Below are positions 24,817-33,446 of a stretch of 64,000 nt of DNA, one piece after another. The notes beneath the pieces are model-generated. The model made no database searches. It was not told the origin of the DNA and saw nothing but the letters and a program-made list of their open reading frames with translations. Every line of letters begins with the position of its first letter. Within the stretch, counting starts at the first letter, position 1. Position numbers and translations under genes: made by a program. The DNA is from CBDCVO01 sp965223085 (GTDB taxonomy: Bacteria > Pseudomonadota > Gammaproteobacteria > Ga0077536): positions 1,550,001 through 1,614,000 of the forward strand of contig OZ244981.1 of NCBI GenBank assembly GCA_965223085.1, written 5' to 3'.

Positions 24817-25413
24817 CTAACTGGCGTGTTCACTCGCGATAGCGATGAAATTCTGGAGCAGATCGTGACCCGCGGTCGTCAATATGGACTCTGGGTGGAA
24901 TTGCACCCCGTAGACCGGCAGAGTTCGGTGTCGCAGACCCATAATTTCATCAAACGTTCCGGCGCTGTTGGTGGTCCAGGCAGTAATTTCTAGGCATGCG
25001 GGAAAACTTGTCTTCTCAACAACCAGCGAATGGTACCGTGTTGCGGTGAAGGGTTGCGGTAATTTCGTGAATACATCGGTGTCGCGATGATGAATCGCAG
25101 AGGTCTTACCGTGCATTACCTGGCGGGCATGCACCACCCGCCCACCGAATACTTGGCCAATGCTCTGATGGCCCAAACAGACACCGAGAATCGGTACCTC
25201 GCCCGCGAATTCTTCGATCACCGCAAGCGAAATACCGGCCTCGTTGGGCGTACACGGCCCCGGTGAAATAATGATCATTGCTGGCTGGCGTTGCCGAATC
25301 TCGGCGAGCGTGATTTCGTCATTGCGCGCGACTTCGACGCGTTGTCCCAACTCGCCGCAATATTGTACGAGGTTATACGTAAACGAATCGTAGTTGTCGA
25401 TCATAAGTATCAT
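24817..25413 (-). CDS. trpG: Anthranilate/aminodeoxychorismate synthase glutaminase subunit
   Basis: A 198-residue class I glutamine amidotransferase that feeds ammonia to TrpE or PabB. Motifs: MILMIDNYDSFTYNLVQYCG, IISPGPCTPNEAGIS, the nucleophile in GVCLGHQSIGQVFGG, and VYGVQFHPESILT with catalytic His-Glu. No trpE, pabB, trpD or trpC is next to it; the neighbouring genes lie on the opposite strand. It may therefore serve folate as well as tryptophan synthesis, with a synthase subunit elsewhere. Confidence 0.93.
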   Translation of the reverse strand: MILMIDNYDSFTYNLVQYCGELGQRVEVARNDEITLAEIRQRQPAMIIISPGPCTPNEAGISLAVIEEFAGEVPILGVCLGHQSIGQVFGGRVVHARQVMHGKTSAIHHRDTDVFTKLPQPFTATRYHSLVVEKTSFPACLEITAWTTNSAGTFDEIMGLRHRTLPVYGVQFHPESILTTAGHDLLQNFIAIASEHAS

Positions 25414-25555
25414 CGATCACGCGTCCTCGCCCATCACGCTGGCGAAAAAGCGATATTCTCGCTCTATTTCACCGTTTAAGAAACGTTAGGTTCGATCATG
25501 CCCGGAAGTCGCCAGAAGCCGCCCAGGCGCAGTTGAGCGAGCCGGGGCCGCGGTA

Positions 25556-25675
25556 GTGAACCAGCGCGTTACCATTTGCAATTCCCGATGCACTACCAGC
25601 GAACGATGAAAAACCCTCTTACATCAACCAAATGGCACGAGTGCAGCGGGCGCCACGTGCAATATACGAGCTAGC
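25556..25675 (+). repeat. Long repeat unit overlapping the MFS gene start
   Basis: Block order matches 9844-9961: GAACCAGCGCGTT, CCATTTGCAATTCCCGATGC, GAACGATGAAAAAC, CATCAACCAAATGGCACGAG, then CACGTGCAATATACGAGCTA. The ATG at 25632 of the MFS frame arises in the repeat because AAGTGGCACG is here AAATGGCACG. Confidence 0.8.
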
Positions 25676-26858
25676 TTTGATCCCGGTCGTTATCGCACTC
25701 GGCGTGGGACAAATCATTATGTGGGGCACGCTGTTCTACAGTATCGCAGTGCTCGCAATACCGATAAGCGCGGGTTTGGCGGTGTCCGAGACACTGGTGT
25801 TCGGCGCTTATACCGTAGCTTTGGTGTGTTCAGGTTTGGTGGCACCCACCGCCGGACGCGCTATCGATCGCTACGGTGGCGCGTACGTGCTGGCCGGCGC
25901 GACGGTGCTCGGCGCAGTGGCTCTAACGGTGCTCGGCGCCGCCGCGGGTCCTAACACGCTGCTGCTGGGATGGATGCTCATCGGGATCGCCATGGGAGGT
26001 GGACTTTATGATGCTGCCTTTGGCACCTTGCATCAATTCGCACCTGGGCCTCGATACCCGCGCGCCGTAACGGCTTTAACGCTACTCGGCGGTTTTGCTA
26101 GTACCGTATTCTGGCCCGTCGCACACAGCTTGGAAGACGCGTTCGATTGGCGTACCACGTGTTTTGCGTTCGCCGCTGTATTGCTCAGCATTGCGTTACC
26201 CTTGCACGTCTGGGTCGCGCGCCATGAAAGAATCGCCGATGTGAGCGATGAACGCACACCGCCGACCATGGCCAGTGAGGGTTGCGCTAGGAGAACGGCG
26301 AGACTGATATTCTGGTTAAGCGCCGCTTTTGCGCTAGCGTCCTTTCTTGCCGCGGTGGTGTCAGCACACTTCATCACCATACTTTCCGTGCTTGGTTTTA
26401 CCACCGAGCAAGCGATCCGAGTCGGCACCTTATTCGGGCCGATGCAAGTCGCCGCCAGAATTATTGAGTATGCACTCGCGAAACGCGTACGCGCCGTGAC
26501 TGTCGGCACCACGGCATTTATGTTGATGTTGGCGGGTATGTTGCTATTGTTCGAGGTCGGTGCGCTATTTTGGCTAGCTTACGCGTTTGCGCTTTGTTAC
26601 GGCGCTGCTAACGGCATTATGAGCATTGTCCGCGGCACGGTACCCGCAGAATTGTTTAATACCCAGCAATACGCCACATTGCTCGGGCGCATCGCCTTGC
26701 CATCATTTGTGGCTAAAGCGCTTGCGCCACTCGGTTTCTCGGTGGCGCTGGCAAGTGGCGCCAGGATCGAGGTCACGCTGGGCGTCTTAGTGTTCATCGC
26801 CGCGCTTGGTTTGCTGTGTTTTCAAATCGCGAGAAGCGGCAAAATATCCGCCATATGA
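25632..26858 (+). CDS. MFS transporter
   Basis: A membrane protein of up to 408 residues with about 12 hydrophobic helices, showing an MFS loop 2-3 motif (GRAIDRYGGAYVLAGA). Substrate unknown; it resembles the oxalate/formate or monocarboxylate-type MFS group only in general layout. The first 16 residues (MARVQRAPRAIYELA) are encoded by a dispersed repeat, so the true start may be later, for example TTG 25680 or GTG 25704, or the repeat may have created a new N-terminus. Its 3' end overlaps gph by 37 bp on the opposite strand. It occupies the place where trpE is often found. Confidence 0.8.
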   Translation: MARVQRAPRAIYELALIPVVIALGVGQIIMWGTLFYSIAVLAIPISAGLAVSETLVFGAYTVALVCSGLVAPTAGRAIDRYGGAYVLAGATVLGAVALTVLGAAAGPNTLLLGWMLIGIAMGGGLYDAAFGTLHQFAPGPRYPRAVTALTLLGGFASTVFWPVAHSLEDAFDWRTTCFAFAAVLLSIALPLHVWVARHERIADVSDERTPPTMASEGCARRTARLIFWLSAAFALASFLAAVVSAHFITILSVLGFTTEQAIRVGTLFGPMQVAARIIEYALAKRVRAVTVGTTAFMLMLAGMLLLFEVGALFWLAYAFALCYGAANGIMSIVRGTVPAELFNTQQYATLLGRIALPSFVAKALAPLGFSVALASGARIEVTLGVLVFIAALGLLCFQIARSGKISAI

Positions 26859-27493
26859 TCGACGATCGCATCGGGTTCATGGGTGTGGAGATCGTTGTGA
26901 TGATAGCCGTAAGAGACACACACAACCGGGATCCCGGCGGCACGTGCAGCGTGAATATCGGTCACTGAATCGCCGATCATCACCGCGTCGTCGAGTGCTT
27001 CTCCGCACTGCTCGGCAGCGTAGCGTAAGGGGTCCGCAGCGGGTTTTTTCTGCGCCACGGTGTCACCGCCGACCAGAACTCGGAAAAAGTTCGCCAAACC
27101 CAGTGCGTGCAACAAGGGGGCAATGTAGCGCTCGGGTTTGTTCGTCACACAAGCAAGGGGGATGCCTGCCTGGTGTAAGTGTTGCAAAGTTTCTGTGACC
27201 CCAGGATAGACGGTCGAATATTGGTGTAGGGAGGCGCTGTAATAGTCGAAAAAACTGCTCAAAACCCGCCCGCACAGCCGCGTGTCGGCGTCGCCGTCAA
27301 GATCGCCGCTGATGCAACGCTGGATGAGGCGCGGCGCACCGTTACCGACGTAGGATCGAATGGTGTCTAGGCCGCGGGTCGGTAGACCGGCATCCGCCAA
27401 GGCCCGATCGGCTGCACGTGCGATATCCGGGGCACTATCGACTAAGGTGCCGTCTAAGTCGAACAGCACGAGCGCTGGCGGCGTTGTGATCAC
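26822..27493 (-). CDS. gph: Phosphoglycolate phosphatase
   Basis: A 223-residue HAD-superfamily phosphatase that removes 2-phosphoglycolate from DNA repair. Motif I FDLDGTLVDSAPDIARAAD, motif II CVTNKP, motif III lysine in QKKPAADPL, motif IV GDSVTDIHAARAAG. It starts at a GTG overlapping the rpe stop. rpe-gph order is conserved. The last 12 codons overlap the opposing MFS gene, so the C-terminus may differ from ancestral. Confidence 0.92.
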   Translation of the reverse strand: MITTPPALVLFDLDGTLVDSAPDIARAADRALADAGLPTRGLDTIRSYVGNGAPRLIQRCISGDLDGDADTRLCGRVLSSFFDYYSASLHQYSTVYPGVTETLQHLHQAGIPLACVTNKPERYIAPLLHALGLANFFRVLVGGDTVAQKKPAADPLRYAAEQCGEALDDAVMIGDSVTDIHAARAAGIPVVCVSYGYHHNDLHTHEPDAIVDHMADILPLLAI

Positions 27494-28170
27494 TGGCTGG
27501 GTGAATCGTCAATAGCGCGTCGCATAGCGTCGATTGCGACGCGATAATCCGGCGCACCAAAAATTGCGGAGCCAGCCACGAAGGTGTCGGCACCCGCCGC
27601 AGCGATCGCAGCGATGTTGTCGGCTTTGACACCGCCGTCGATTTCAAGGCGAATCGGTAAACCAACGCGGTCGATAAACGCCCGTGCCGCGGCTAATTTC
27701 TCGAGCGCAGCAGGAATAAATGTTTGCCCGGCGAAACCCGGATTCACCGACATGATGAGCACCATATCGACTTTATCGGCCACATGCTCTAAGTGACTTA
27801 AGGGCGTAGCGGGATTGAAGACGAGGCCGCTTTTGCAACCGAGTTCACGGATCACTTGCAGGCTGCGGTCGATGTGTCGACTGGCCTCGGGATGAAACGT
27901 GATGTAGGTGGCACCGGCCGCGGCAAAATCGCTCGCCAGCTGATCGACCGGCTCGACCATTAAATGCACATCGATCGGGGCGCTAATGCCATGATCGCGC
28001 AGCGCCTGACATACTAGGGGACCAACGGTCAAATTCGGGACATAATGGTTATCCATCACATCGAAGTGCACCATATCACCGCCGGCGGTGAGCACAGCTT
28101 CGACGTCTGCACCGAGGCGGGCAAAATCCGCCGACAATATCGATGGGGCAATGAGATTCGTTTGTTTCAT
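27490..28170 (-). CDS. rpe: Ribulose-phosphate 3-epimerase
   Basis: A 226-residue TIM-barrel epimerase interconverting ribulose-5-P and xylulose-5-P. Motifs: IAPSILSADFARLG, HFDVMDNHYVPNLTVGP with the metal His-Asp, IDVHLMVEP, ILIMSVNPGFAGQTF and LEIDGGVKADNI with the second catalytic Asp. Length and start are standard. It leads the minus-strand rpe-gph unit. Confidence 0.97.
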   Translation of the reverse strand: MKQTNLIAPSILSADFARLGADVEAVLTAGGDMVHFDVMDNHYVPNLTVGPLVCQALRDHGISAPIDVHLMVEPVDQLASDFAAAGATYITFHPEASRHIDRSLQVIRELGCKSGLVFNPATPLSHLEHVADKVDMVLIMSVNPGFAGQTFIPAALEKLAAARAFIDRVGLPIRLEIDGGVKADNIAAIAAAGADTFVAGSAIFGAPDYRVAIDAMRRAIDDSPSQ

Positions 28171-28248
28171 GGCAGCCCGGCACTTTAACGCATTGTCGCA
28201 GCGCGTGCAGCGGCCCGCTTTTCGCGGCGAATTTTCCCCTGGCCAATA

Positions 28249-28280
28249 TCTGCGCTACTCGTGCAATATTCAGCGGGGCC
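28249..28280 (+). repeat. Diverged core repeat copy before the DUF3530 gene
   Basis: Contains CTACTCGTGCAATATTCAGC then GGGGCC, a degraded core. It ends six bases before the DUF3530 ATG, another case of the repeat abutting a gene start. The rest of the rpe to DUF3530 gap holds nothing recognised. Confidence 0.5.
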
Positions 28281-28286
28281 GATAAA

Positions 28287-29129
28287 ATGGCTATGAACGT
28301 GCGCTTCATAGTCCTCCTTGCGGTGTTACAGTGCGGCTGGCCCGCTGGCACGCTGGCGCAAGCGCCCGCAGATCCCGCAGCGCCAGTTCCCGCTCCCGCG
28401 GAAGCCCCCGTTGTTGAATCATTTGAATTTGCCCCGCGCGAACGAATCCTCAACGTGCAGGCATCTGAGCGCTATGCTGCGGAGGAACTCCTATGGCTGG
28501 GCGCAGGCGAAACTCAGCACCTCGCGCTTTATCGCCCACCCTATTTAGACGACTTAGGCCGCACGGCGATCATCGTCACGGCACCCGGACAGGCGGCCGA
28601 CGAGTTACCTGTCTTTGATTCTTTGCGCACCTTGATCCCGCAGGCCCGGTGGGCTTCCTTGCTGGTCCAAGCGCCGCTCTTGCCGCGAACGCAGAACTAT
28701 GCCGCCTACGATGCCCTCGGCCCCGAAATTTGCCGTCGCCTTAACGCAGCCCTGAAACACTTAGAGCAACAAGCACAAAAGCAGATCGTGATAGTAGGAT
28801 TTGGGCGCGTAGTCGATCACATCGCGGCATGTTTTTCCGACAAGCTGCCCCGCGAGGTCGTAGGCGTCGTCGCCATTGGCCCTTGGCTAGCGGAGCTAGC
28901 GCGCTTGCCCGTCCCGATTTTAGATATCGTGCCCACGCGCGAGTCTGCGGGCGTGCGCGCTGCCGCTGCGCGTCGCCGTGCCGCCCGCGAACGGCGCAGT
29001 GCGCGTCGCGAATGGACCTATCGACAACGTGAAATGGTCGGCGCCGACCGACGTTTTGTGGGTTTCGAGACGGAACTCGCGGAGACCGTGAAAGCGTGGT
29101 TGGGGAAAATACCGCCGGCGCTTGAATAG
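28287..29129 (+). CDS. DUF3530 family exported protein
   Basis: A 280-residue protein with a signal peptide (MNVRFIVLLAVLQCGWPAGT) and Pro/Ala linker, then a DUF3530-type alpha/beta-hydrolase-like domain (GRTAIIVTAPGQAADELPVF, LRTLIPQARWASLLVQAPLL, KQIVIVGFGRVVDHIAACFS). The nucleophile elbow reads GFGRV instead of GxSxG, so catalysis by the usual serine is unlikely. The C-terminus has an unusually Arg-rich segment (RAAAARRRAARERRSARRE). Function unknown. Confidence 0.8.
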   Translation: MAMNVRFIVLLAVLQCGWPAGTLAQAPADPAAPVPAPAEAPVVESFEFAPRERILNVQASERYAAEELLWLGAGETQHLALYRPPYLDDLGRTAIIVTAPGQAADELPVFDSLRTLIPQARWASLLVQAPLLPRTQNYAAYDALGPEICRRLNAALKHLEQQAQKQIVIVGFGRVVDHIAACFSDKLPREVVGVVAIGPWLAELARLPVPILDIVPTRESAGVRAAAARRRAARERRSARREWTYRQREMVGADRRFVGFETELAETVKAWLGKIPPALE

Positions 29130-29131
29130 AT

Positions 29132-29210
29132 GGGGAATTGAGGACACCCAGCCACCTGCGGCGAGGGCCGACGCACGCCGACAGATAGTGTGTGTCCCCT
29201 ATAGTTCCCC
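29132..29210. repeat. GTGTGTCCC-type inverted repeat
   Basis: GGGGAATTGAGGACACCC at the left faces GTGTGTCCCCTATAGTTCCCC-like sequence at the right (29188-29210), forming an imperfect long hairpin between two convergent genes. It shares its ends and inner CGAGAA/CGACGCAC-like sequence with copies at 60031-60222. Confidence 0.6.
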
Positions 29211-29230
29211 CCATGTCGTTCCGGGAATAC

Positions 29231-31549
29231 TCAAGCTCTGCCGTCCAGCGCAACGACGGCGGCGTCCTCGTTGGAGGTTTCCTCAGCCTCCAAGTTCGCC
29301 AAAAATTCAATCGTCGCGCGATGTGTCGTGCCGATGTCTTCGTTTAAGATCCCATGGCGGGCGGTATCAATCCAGTGGAGTTCCTTGTGAGTGGCGGCTA
29401 TTTCCGTTTCCATTATTGTTGCACTGATCGGATCGACGACATGGTCTTCTGTTCCCTGCACGATGCAAACCGGGCAGTGAACGTCTTTTAGAGACTTTTT
29501 CACCGTAGCGACCATTCGCGTGAGTTCGTACAACGCGCGTATTGGCATGTGGCGATAGTTGATATGCGGATGTTCCGAATCGTTTGGCCGAAATGGCATG
29601 ACGCCTTCGTATTTCGACACCCAACGTACAATACGGTTGGCGCTGTGCATCAAAGGAACAAAGCGCAAATTCTTGTTGCGGAATTTGATCGGCGAACTAA
29701 TTGCGACAATGCCGGCGATCTTCGCTACCGGCTCCGCTGCCAGTGACAGACTCAGCGCACCCCCGGTAGAAAACCCGATCAAGGCGACGCGTTCCGTCAA
29801 GGTGCTGGCAATATTGTGCGCACGCCGTACGGAAGCTTGCCAATCTTGCCAAGAACGTTCGCGCAAATCCCACGGCGAGGTGCCGTGACCCTTTAAGCGC
29901 GGCGCGACAACGAGATAACCGAGGCGTTGTAACTTCTCGCCAAAGTCGCGCACTTCTGCCGGAGAGGCGAGGAAACCATGCGTTAATACAATGCCGATAC
30001 GGCGAGTTCGCTCGGGCACGAACAAAAAAGGCGCCGGGTCGGCGTGAGCGGTTTCGAGATCGTTGATCGCTTGGTGCTCCTCGTCGCGGTAGAATTGACG
30101 ATCCCAAATTAAAGACCACAGCTCATCGTCGAACGCGAGTCGTGCGTAATCGTCAGGTGAGCGTGAATGCATCGTTTCCCGTGCGTGGTGGATCGCGGTT
30201 CGCACTTGCGGGATCGGATCGGTCTCATTGGCGTAGACCTCAACGGGGTTCTCCAAGCGAATCGCATCGAATTCGTGATCTACGGCCAGCTTGGGCCGAA
30301 AAAAAATGTTCGCGTCGCGTAACTCAATCAAGTCGGCGGAGCTGGCAGAGGCAAGAAATTCCAGCAGCTCAGGCGGCTCGTCGCTGAGCAACTGTTGGTA
30401 GGTGTCCGGGTTGCATAAGGAACGGTGCAAATGCACCGCCCTGTCGCCTTGCAAACGTTTCAGCGACAAATAGATTATTCGCGCCAGGTTTTGCAAGGAT
30501 ATTTGCTCGGCACCGTTTTCCATAGCGTTGAGAATTCCACACGAGGCAAGATGGCTCATGTTAATCGTGACGTTCTGGTAAATATCGCGCATGTAGCGGT
30601 TGCGTAAGCGATGAATACTGGCGCGTACGCCGCGGCGTGCTAGTCGGCGAAACACCGAACTACGTAGATAATCGCTTGAAAATACCGCCTCCAGGCTCGG
30701 TAGCCGCCGAGCTGTAATGCCTCCGATGTGTCGTTCCCACCAAGTCCAGTGCTCCGGCGTGCTGATGGGGTCGCCGAGGCGAATATCCATATCGGTGTTT
30801 TTAAAAAATAGGTTGCCTTCGACAATGATTTCCTCGAGAGCGCGGGGGCTAAGGTCACCGATCAGCAATTCAGCCCCGCGACGCAAAAAGTTGTCGCTGA
30901 TCCGTAATGGGTAGAACGTGATATTCGCGGGAATAATTGTGACCGGTCGTGCCGCATTCTCTATCAGTTGCTCAACTGACAAAATGTTCAACTCGTCGGC
31001 CCACTGCGCGATCTCCGTATCGCGGGATCGTTCGATACGATCCAGTACCGCGAGCTTGAAAACTTGCAAACCGAACGCGAGTCGTGCGGCACCGGAATGA
31101 TGCTTACGGCGTACCTGAGCGTGGCGGGAAAAGACGCTATAGTCGCCCTCTTCGTTGATTACTTGTCGGTCTTTCACCATGCCGCCTTCGGGAAAAATCA
31201 CGATCTTGCGCCCTTTCAAAATATCGAGCGCTAGCATCGCAAGCAGATTCGGTTGATCATTCGGCACGGCGCCGACATCGCGCAAGAAATTCGCGAAGCG
31301 CTCGCTGCCACGAAAAAACTCAGCGGCCGCAATAGATCGGCAAAACGCCGCCGTCTCTTCGTATATGAAATATTGAGGGATGAACGTCTCAGCACGTGCA
31401 AAATGATTGAATAGAAAGATGTCGCCGGACGCCGCCTGACCTTGATCGTGGTGCATTTTAATATGGACACCGAGCAAGTGTTTCGCCCGATCAAAAATAC
31501 GCACACACCATTCGTAGGTCTGTGGATTCAGATCGAAGTAGTCATCCAT
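29231..31549 (-). CDS. Fusion of a PlsC-type acyltransferase and an alpha/beta hydrolase
   Basis: A 772-residue cytosolic or peripheral membrane protein. The N-terminal third is a glycerolipid acyltransferase-like domain: FNHFARAE near 48-55 in the place of the NHxxxxD motif, VVIFPEGGM near 117-125, and PANITFYP. A long helical middle (about 260-490) follows. The C-terminal domain is a full alpha/beta hydrolase: LTHGFLASPAEVRDF oxyanion strand, GHGTSPWDL, nucleophile GFSTGGALS, GTEDHVVDP (Asp) and DTARHGILNE (His). The acid of the acyltransferase motif is Glu, not Asp. Possibly transfers and hydrolyses acyl groups on one lipid. It follows queG by 19 bp in a five-gene unit. Confidence 0.85.
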   Translation of the reverse strand: MDDYFDLNPQTYEWCVRIFDRAKHLLGVHIKMHHDQGQAASGDIFLFNHFARAETFIPQYFIYEETAAFCRSIAAAEFFRGSERFANFLRDVGAVPNDQPNLLAMLALDILKGRKIVIFPEGGMVKDRQVINEEGDYSVFSRHAQVRRKHHSGAARLAFGLQVFKLAVLDRIERSRDTEIAQWADELNILSVEQLIENAARPVTIIPANITFYPLRISDNFLRRGAELLIGDLSPRALEEIIVEGNLFFKNTDMDIRLGDPISTPEHWTWWERHIGGITARRLPSLEAVFSSDYLRSSVFRRLARRGVRASIHRLRNRYMRDIYQNVTINMSHLASCGILNAMENGAEQISLQNLARIIYLSLKRLQGDRAVHLHRSLCNPDTYQQLLSDEPPELLEFLASASSADLIELRDANIFFRPKLAVDHEFDAIRLENPVEVYANETDPIPQVRTAIHHARETMHSRSPDDYARLAFDDELWSLIWDRQFYRDEEHQAINDLETAHADPAPFLFVPERTRRIGIVLTHGFLASPAEVRDFGEKLQRLGYLVVAPRLKGHGTSPWDLRERSWQDWQASVRRAHNIASTLTERVALIGFSTGGALSLSLAAEPVAKIAGIVAISSPIKFRNKNLRFVPLMHSANRIVRWVSKYEGVMPFRPNDSEHPHINYRHMPIRALYELTRMVATVKKSLKDVHCPVCIVQGTEDHVVDPISATIMETEIAATHKELHWIDTARHGILNEDIGTTHRATIEFLANLEAEETSNEDAAVVALDGRA

Positions 31550-31568
31550 CGGTGCTCGGCGTAACTAT

Positions 31569-32681
31569 TTATTGGGATTGATGCTTAAGCGCGTGTTTTT
31601 GTCTGGCGATCGCCCATTCCATGTGTTCTCGGGGGATCGCAGCGTTCGTCTCGGCAGCTTTTTGCCTGAGAGCAGTGATGACCTTTCTATCAGGCGGTGC
31701 GTTGCCGAGCCCTACGGCGAGATTACGCAGCCATTGATCGTAGGATAAGCGACGTAGCGCGCTACCTTCGGTGCGCGCTAAGAAATTTGCCTCGTCCCAG
31801 GCAAACAGGTCGAGCAACTCGGCACTGTTCAAACCGTGCCGTACGTCGAAATCCGGCAACGTGCTGCTTCTTGCGTAACGGTTCCAGGGGCACACGATTT
31901 GGCAGTCGTCGCAACCGAAGACGCGATTACCAATCAAAGATCTCAGCGTTGTCGGTATCGCCTTCTTATTTTCTATCGTGAGATAAGAAATGCAGCGCCT
32001 CGCATCGAGTCGGTAGGGCGCAACTATAGCTCGAGTGGGGCAGGCGGTGATGCAGCTCGTACAACTGCCGCAATGATCTGAGACCTGTGGTGTATCGCAA
32101 GGCAAGGGCAGGTCCGTATAGATTTCACCAATAAAAAACCACGATCCTTGGTCTCGATTGATCAAATTCGTATGTTTTCCGATCCAACCAAGTCCGGCAC
32201 GGCGGGCCAGCGGTTTTTCCAGCACCGGCGCACTATCGCTGAACACCCGATAATTGCAAGGTTTCACAGCGGCGGCGATCTTGCGCGCCAGTTTGAGCAA
32301 TCGAGAGCGCAGCACTTTGTGGTAGTCGCGGCCAAGCGCGTAGCGCGCGATGTAGGCACGCCTCGGATCCGAGAGCGCTTGTTCCATATCCTGAGCGCAA
32401 GCATCCACCCGTTCATCTTGCCGGCCAGGAAGATAGTTCATCGTCGCGCTGATAACCGAGACCGTGCCTGGTTCCAATTCCCACGGTCGGTAACGTTTGC
32501 TGCCGTGCGCCGACATATAATGCATCGAACCGTGGTAGCCCAACGCTAGCCACTGTTCTAAATCGCCTGCTTCTGCCGCGAGCTCACCACTGCTGATGCC
32601 GACTTTTGAAAACCCGAGATCGATGGCCCATTGGTGAATGTTGCGGGCCAATTGATCGACGTTCAGTAAGGCGTTTGTCAT
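31569..32681 (-). CDS. queG: Epoxyqueuosine reductase
   Basis: A 370-residue cobalamin- and Fe-S-dependent enzyme for the last step of queuosine tRNA modification. The N-terminal part has RYALGRDYHKVLRSRL and FSDSAPVLEKPLARRAGLGW; two 4Fe-4S motifs follow: CGSCTSCITACPTRAI and VFGCDDCQIVCPWNR. The ATG overlaps the parA stop (ATGA). Length is normal for QueG. No other queuosine gene is nearby; it seems simply carried in the djlA-CHAD-parA unit. Confidence 0.95.
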   Translation of the reverse strand: MTNALLNVDQLARNIHQWAIDLGFSKVGISSGELAAEAGDLEQWLALGYHGSMHYMSAHGSKRYRPWELEPGTVSVISATMNYLPGRQDERVDACAQDMEQALSDPRRAYIARYALGRDYHKVLRSRLLKLARKIAAAVKPCNYRVFSDSAPVLEKPLARRAGLGWIGKHTNLINRDQGSWFFIGEIYTDLPLPCDTPQVSDHCGSCTSCITACPTRAIVAPYRLDARRCISYLTIENKKAIPTTLRSLIGNRVFGCDDCQIVCPWNRYARSSTLPDFDVRHGLNSAELLDLFAWDEANFLARTEGSALRRLSYDQWLRNLAVGLGNAPPDRKVITALRQKAAETNAAIPREHMEWAIARQKHALKHQSQ

Positions 32682-33442
32682 CGGTCCCGATCGGTGTTTA
32701 AGCCGATCCTGGCAGCGAGCGCTTCCCACAGTGCCACAAAAGCTTGCCCACCGGGGCTGCGCGGCGCGAATTCGAGCACCGGCGCGCGACGTTCACCCAT
32801 GCGTTCTACTTGGCTCGTATAGGGAACATAAGTTGGCAGGACTTCTGGATAAGTTTCCGCAAAGTCCGTGGCTAGTTCCAAATGTAGGCGTCGACGTCGA
32901 TCGACCATAGAAAAAAAAGGAAGCAAGTGGGTAGTGGCGAGCTTTTGCTGCTGAGAATAGGTTTTCAATTGCTGGTATCCCCGTACTGACAGGTGTGTCG
33001 GTATAACGGGTATAAGTAGCCAATCGGCCATCGCAAATATATTGTCAGTTACAAGCGACAAGTTTGGGGCACAATCGAGAAAGACGATGTCGTAATCATC
33101 GAGCAGCGGCGCCAGTACTTTAGTCAAGCGCCGCGTAGGTTTCTTGAATTCGTTGACCGCAAGCTCTAGCGATCGCAACTTAAGGTTGCTCGGTATAACG
33201 TCGAGGTTTGCATAATCGGACCCTCGAATTGCGCCTGCAAGACCCTTCTTTTTGTTCAGCAGCCGCCTGCTGCTCGTATCGGCACCATCGTCCACGCGGA
33301 GATAGTGGCTCGCCGCGCCCTGGGGGTCGAGGTCCCATAGCAGGGTGCGCAAACCGCGCCGGCTCGCGAGATACGCGAGATTAACGCTGGTCGCGGTTTT
33401 GCCGACGCCGCCTTTAATATTATAGACTGCGATAGTGGGCAT
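32678..33442 (-). CDS. ParA/MinD-type partition ATPase (no ParB nearby)
   Basis: A 254-residue Walker ATPase. The deviant Walker A loop is KGGVGKT at 10-16 with signature lysine K10 and K15; Walker A' is LLWDLDPQGAASHYL, and Walker B is YDIVFLDCAPNLSL. Such ATPases position plasmids, chromosomes or protein cargos. No parB, parS-like repeat or plasmid gene is present. It begins four bases after the CHAD gene ends and overlaps queG. A cargo-positioning role linked to the CHAD protein is an inference from gene coupling. Confidence 0.92.
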   Translation of the reverse strand: MPTIAVYNIKGGVGKTATSVNLAYLASRRGLRTLLWDLDPQGAASHYLRVDDGADTSSRRLLNKKKGLAGAIRGSDYANLDVIPSNLKLRSLELAVNEFKKPTRRLTKVLAPLLDDYDIVFLDCAPNLSLVTDNIFAMADWLLIPVIPTHLSVRGYQQLKTYSQQQKLATTHLLPFFSMVDRRRRLHLELATDFAETYPEVLPTYVPYTSQVERMGERRAPVLEFAPRSPGGQAFVALWEALAARIGLNTDRDR

Positions 33443-33446
33443 GAGG

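Noticed and set aside
32678..33442. Plasmid or chromosomal partition locus
   Set aside because: No parB, no parS-like repeats, no replication genes; surrounding genes are chromosomal.
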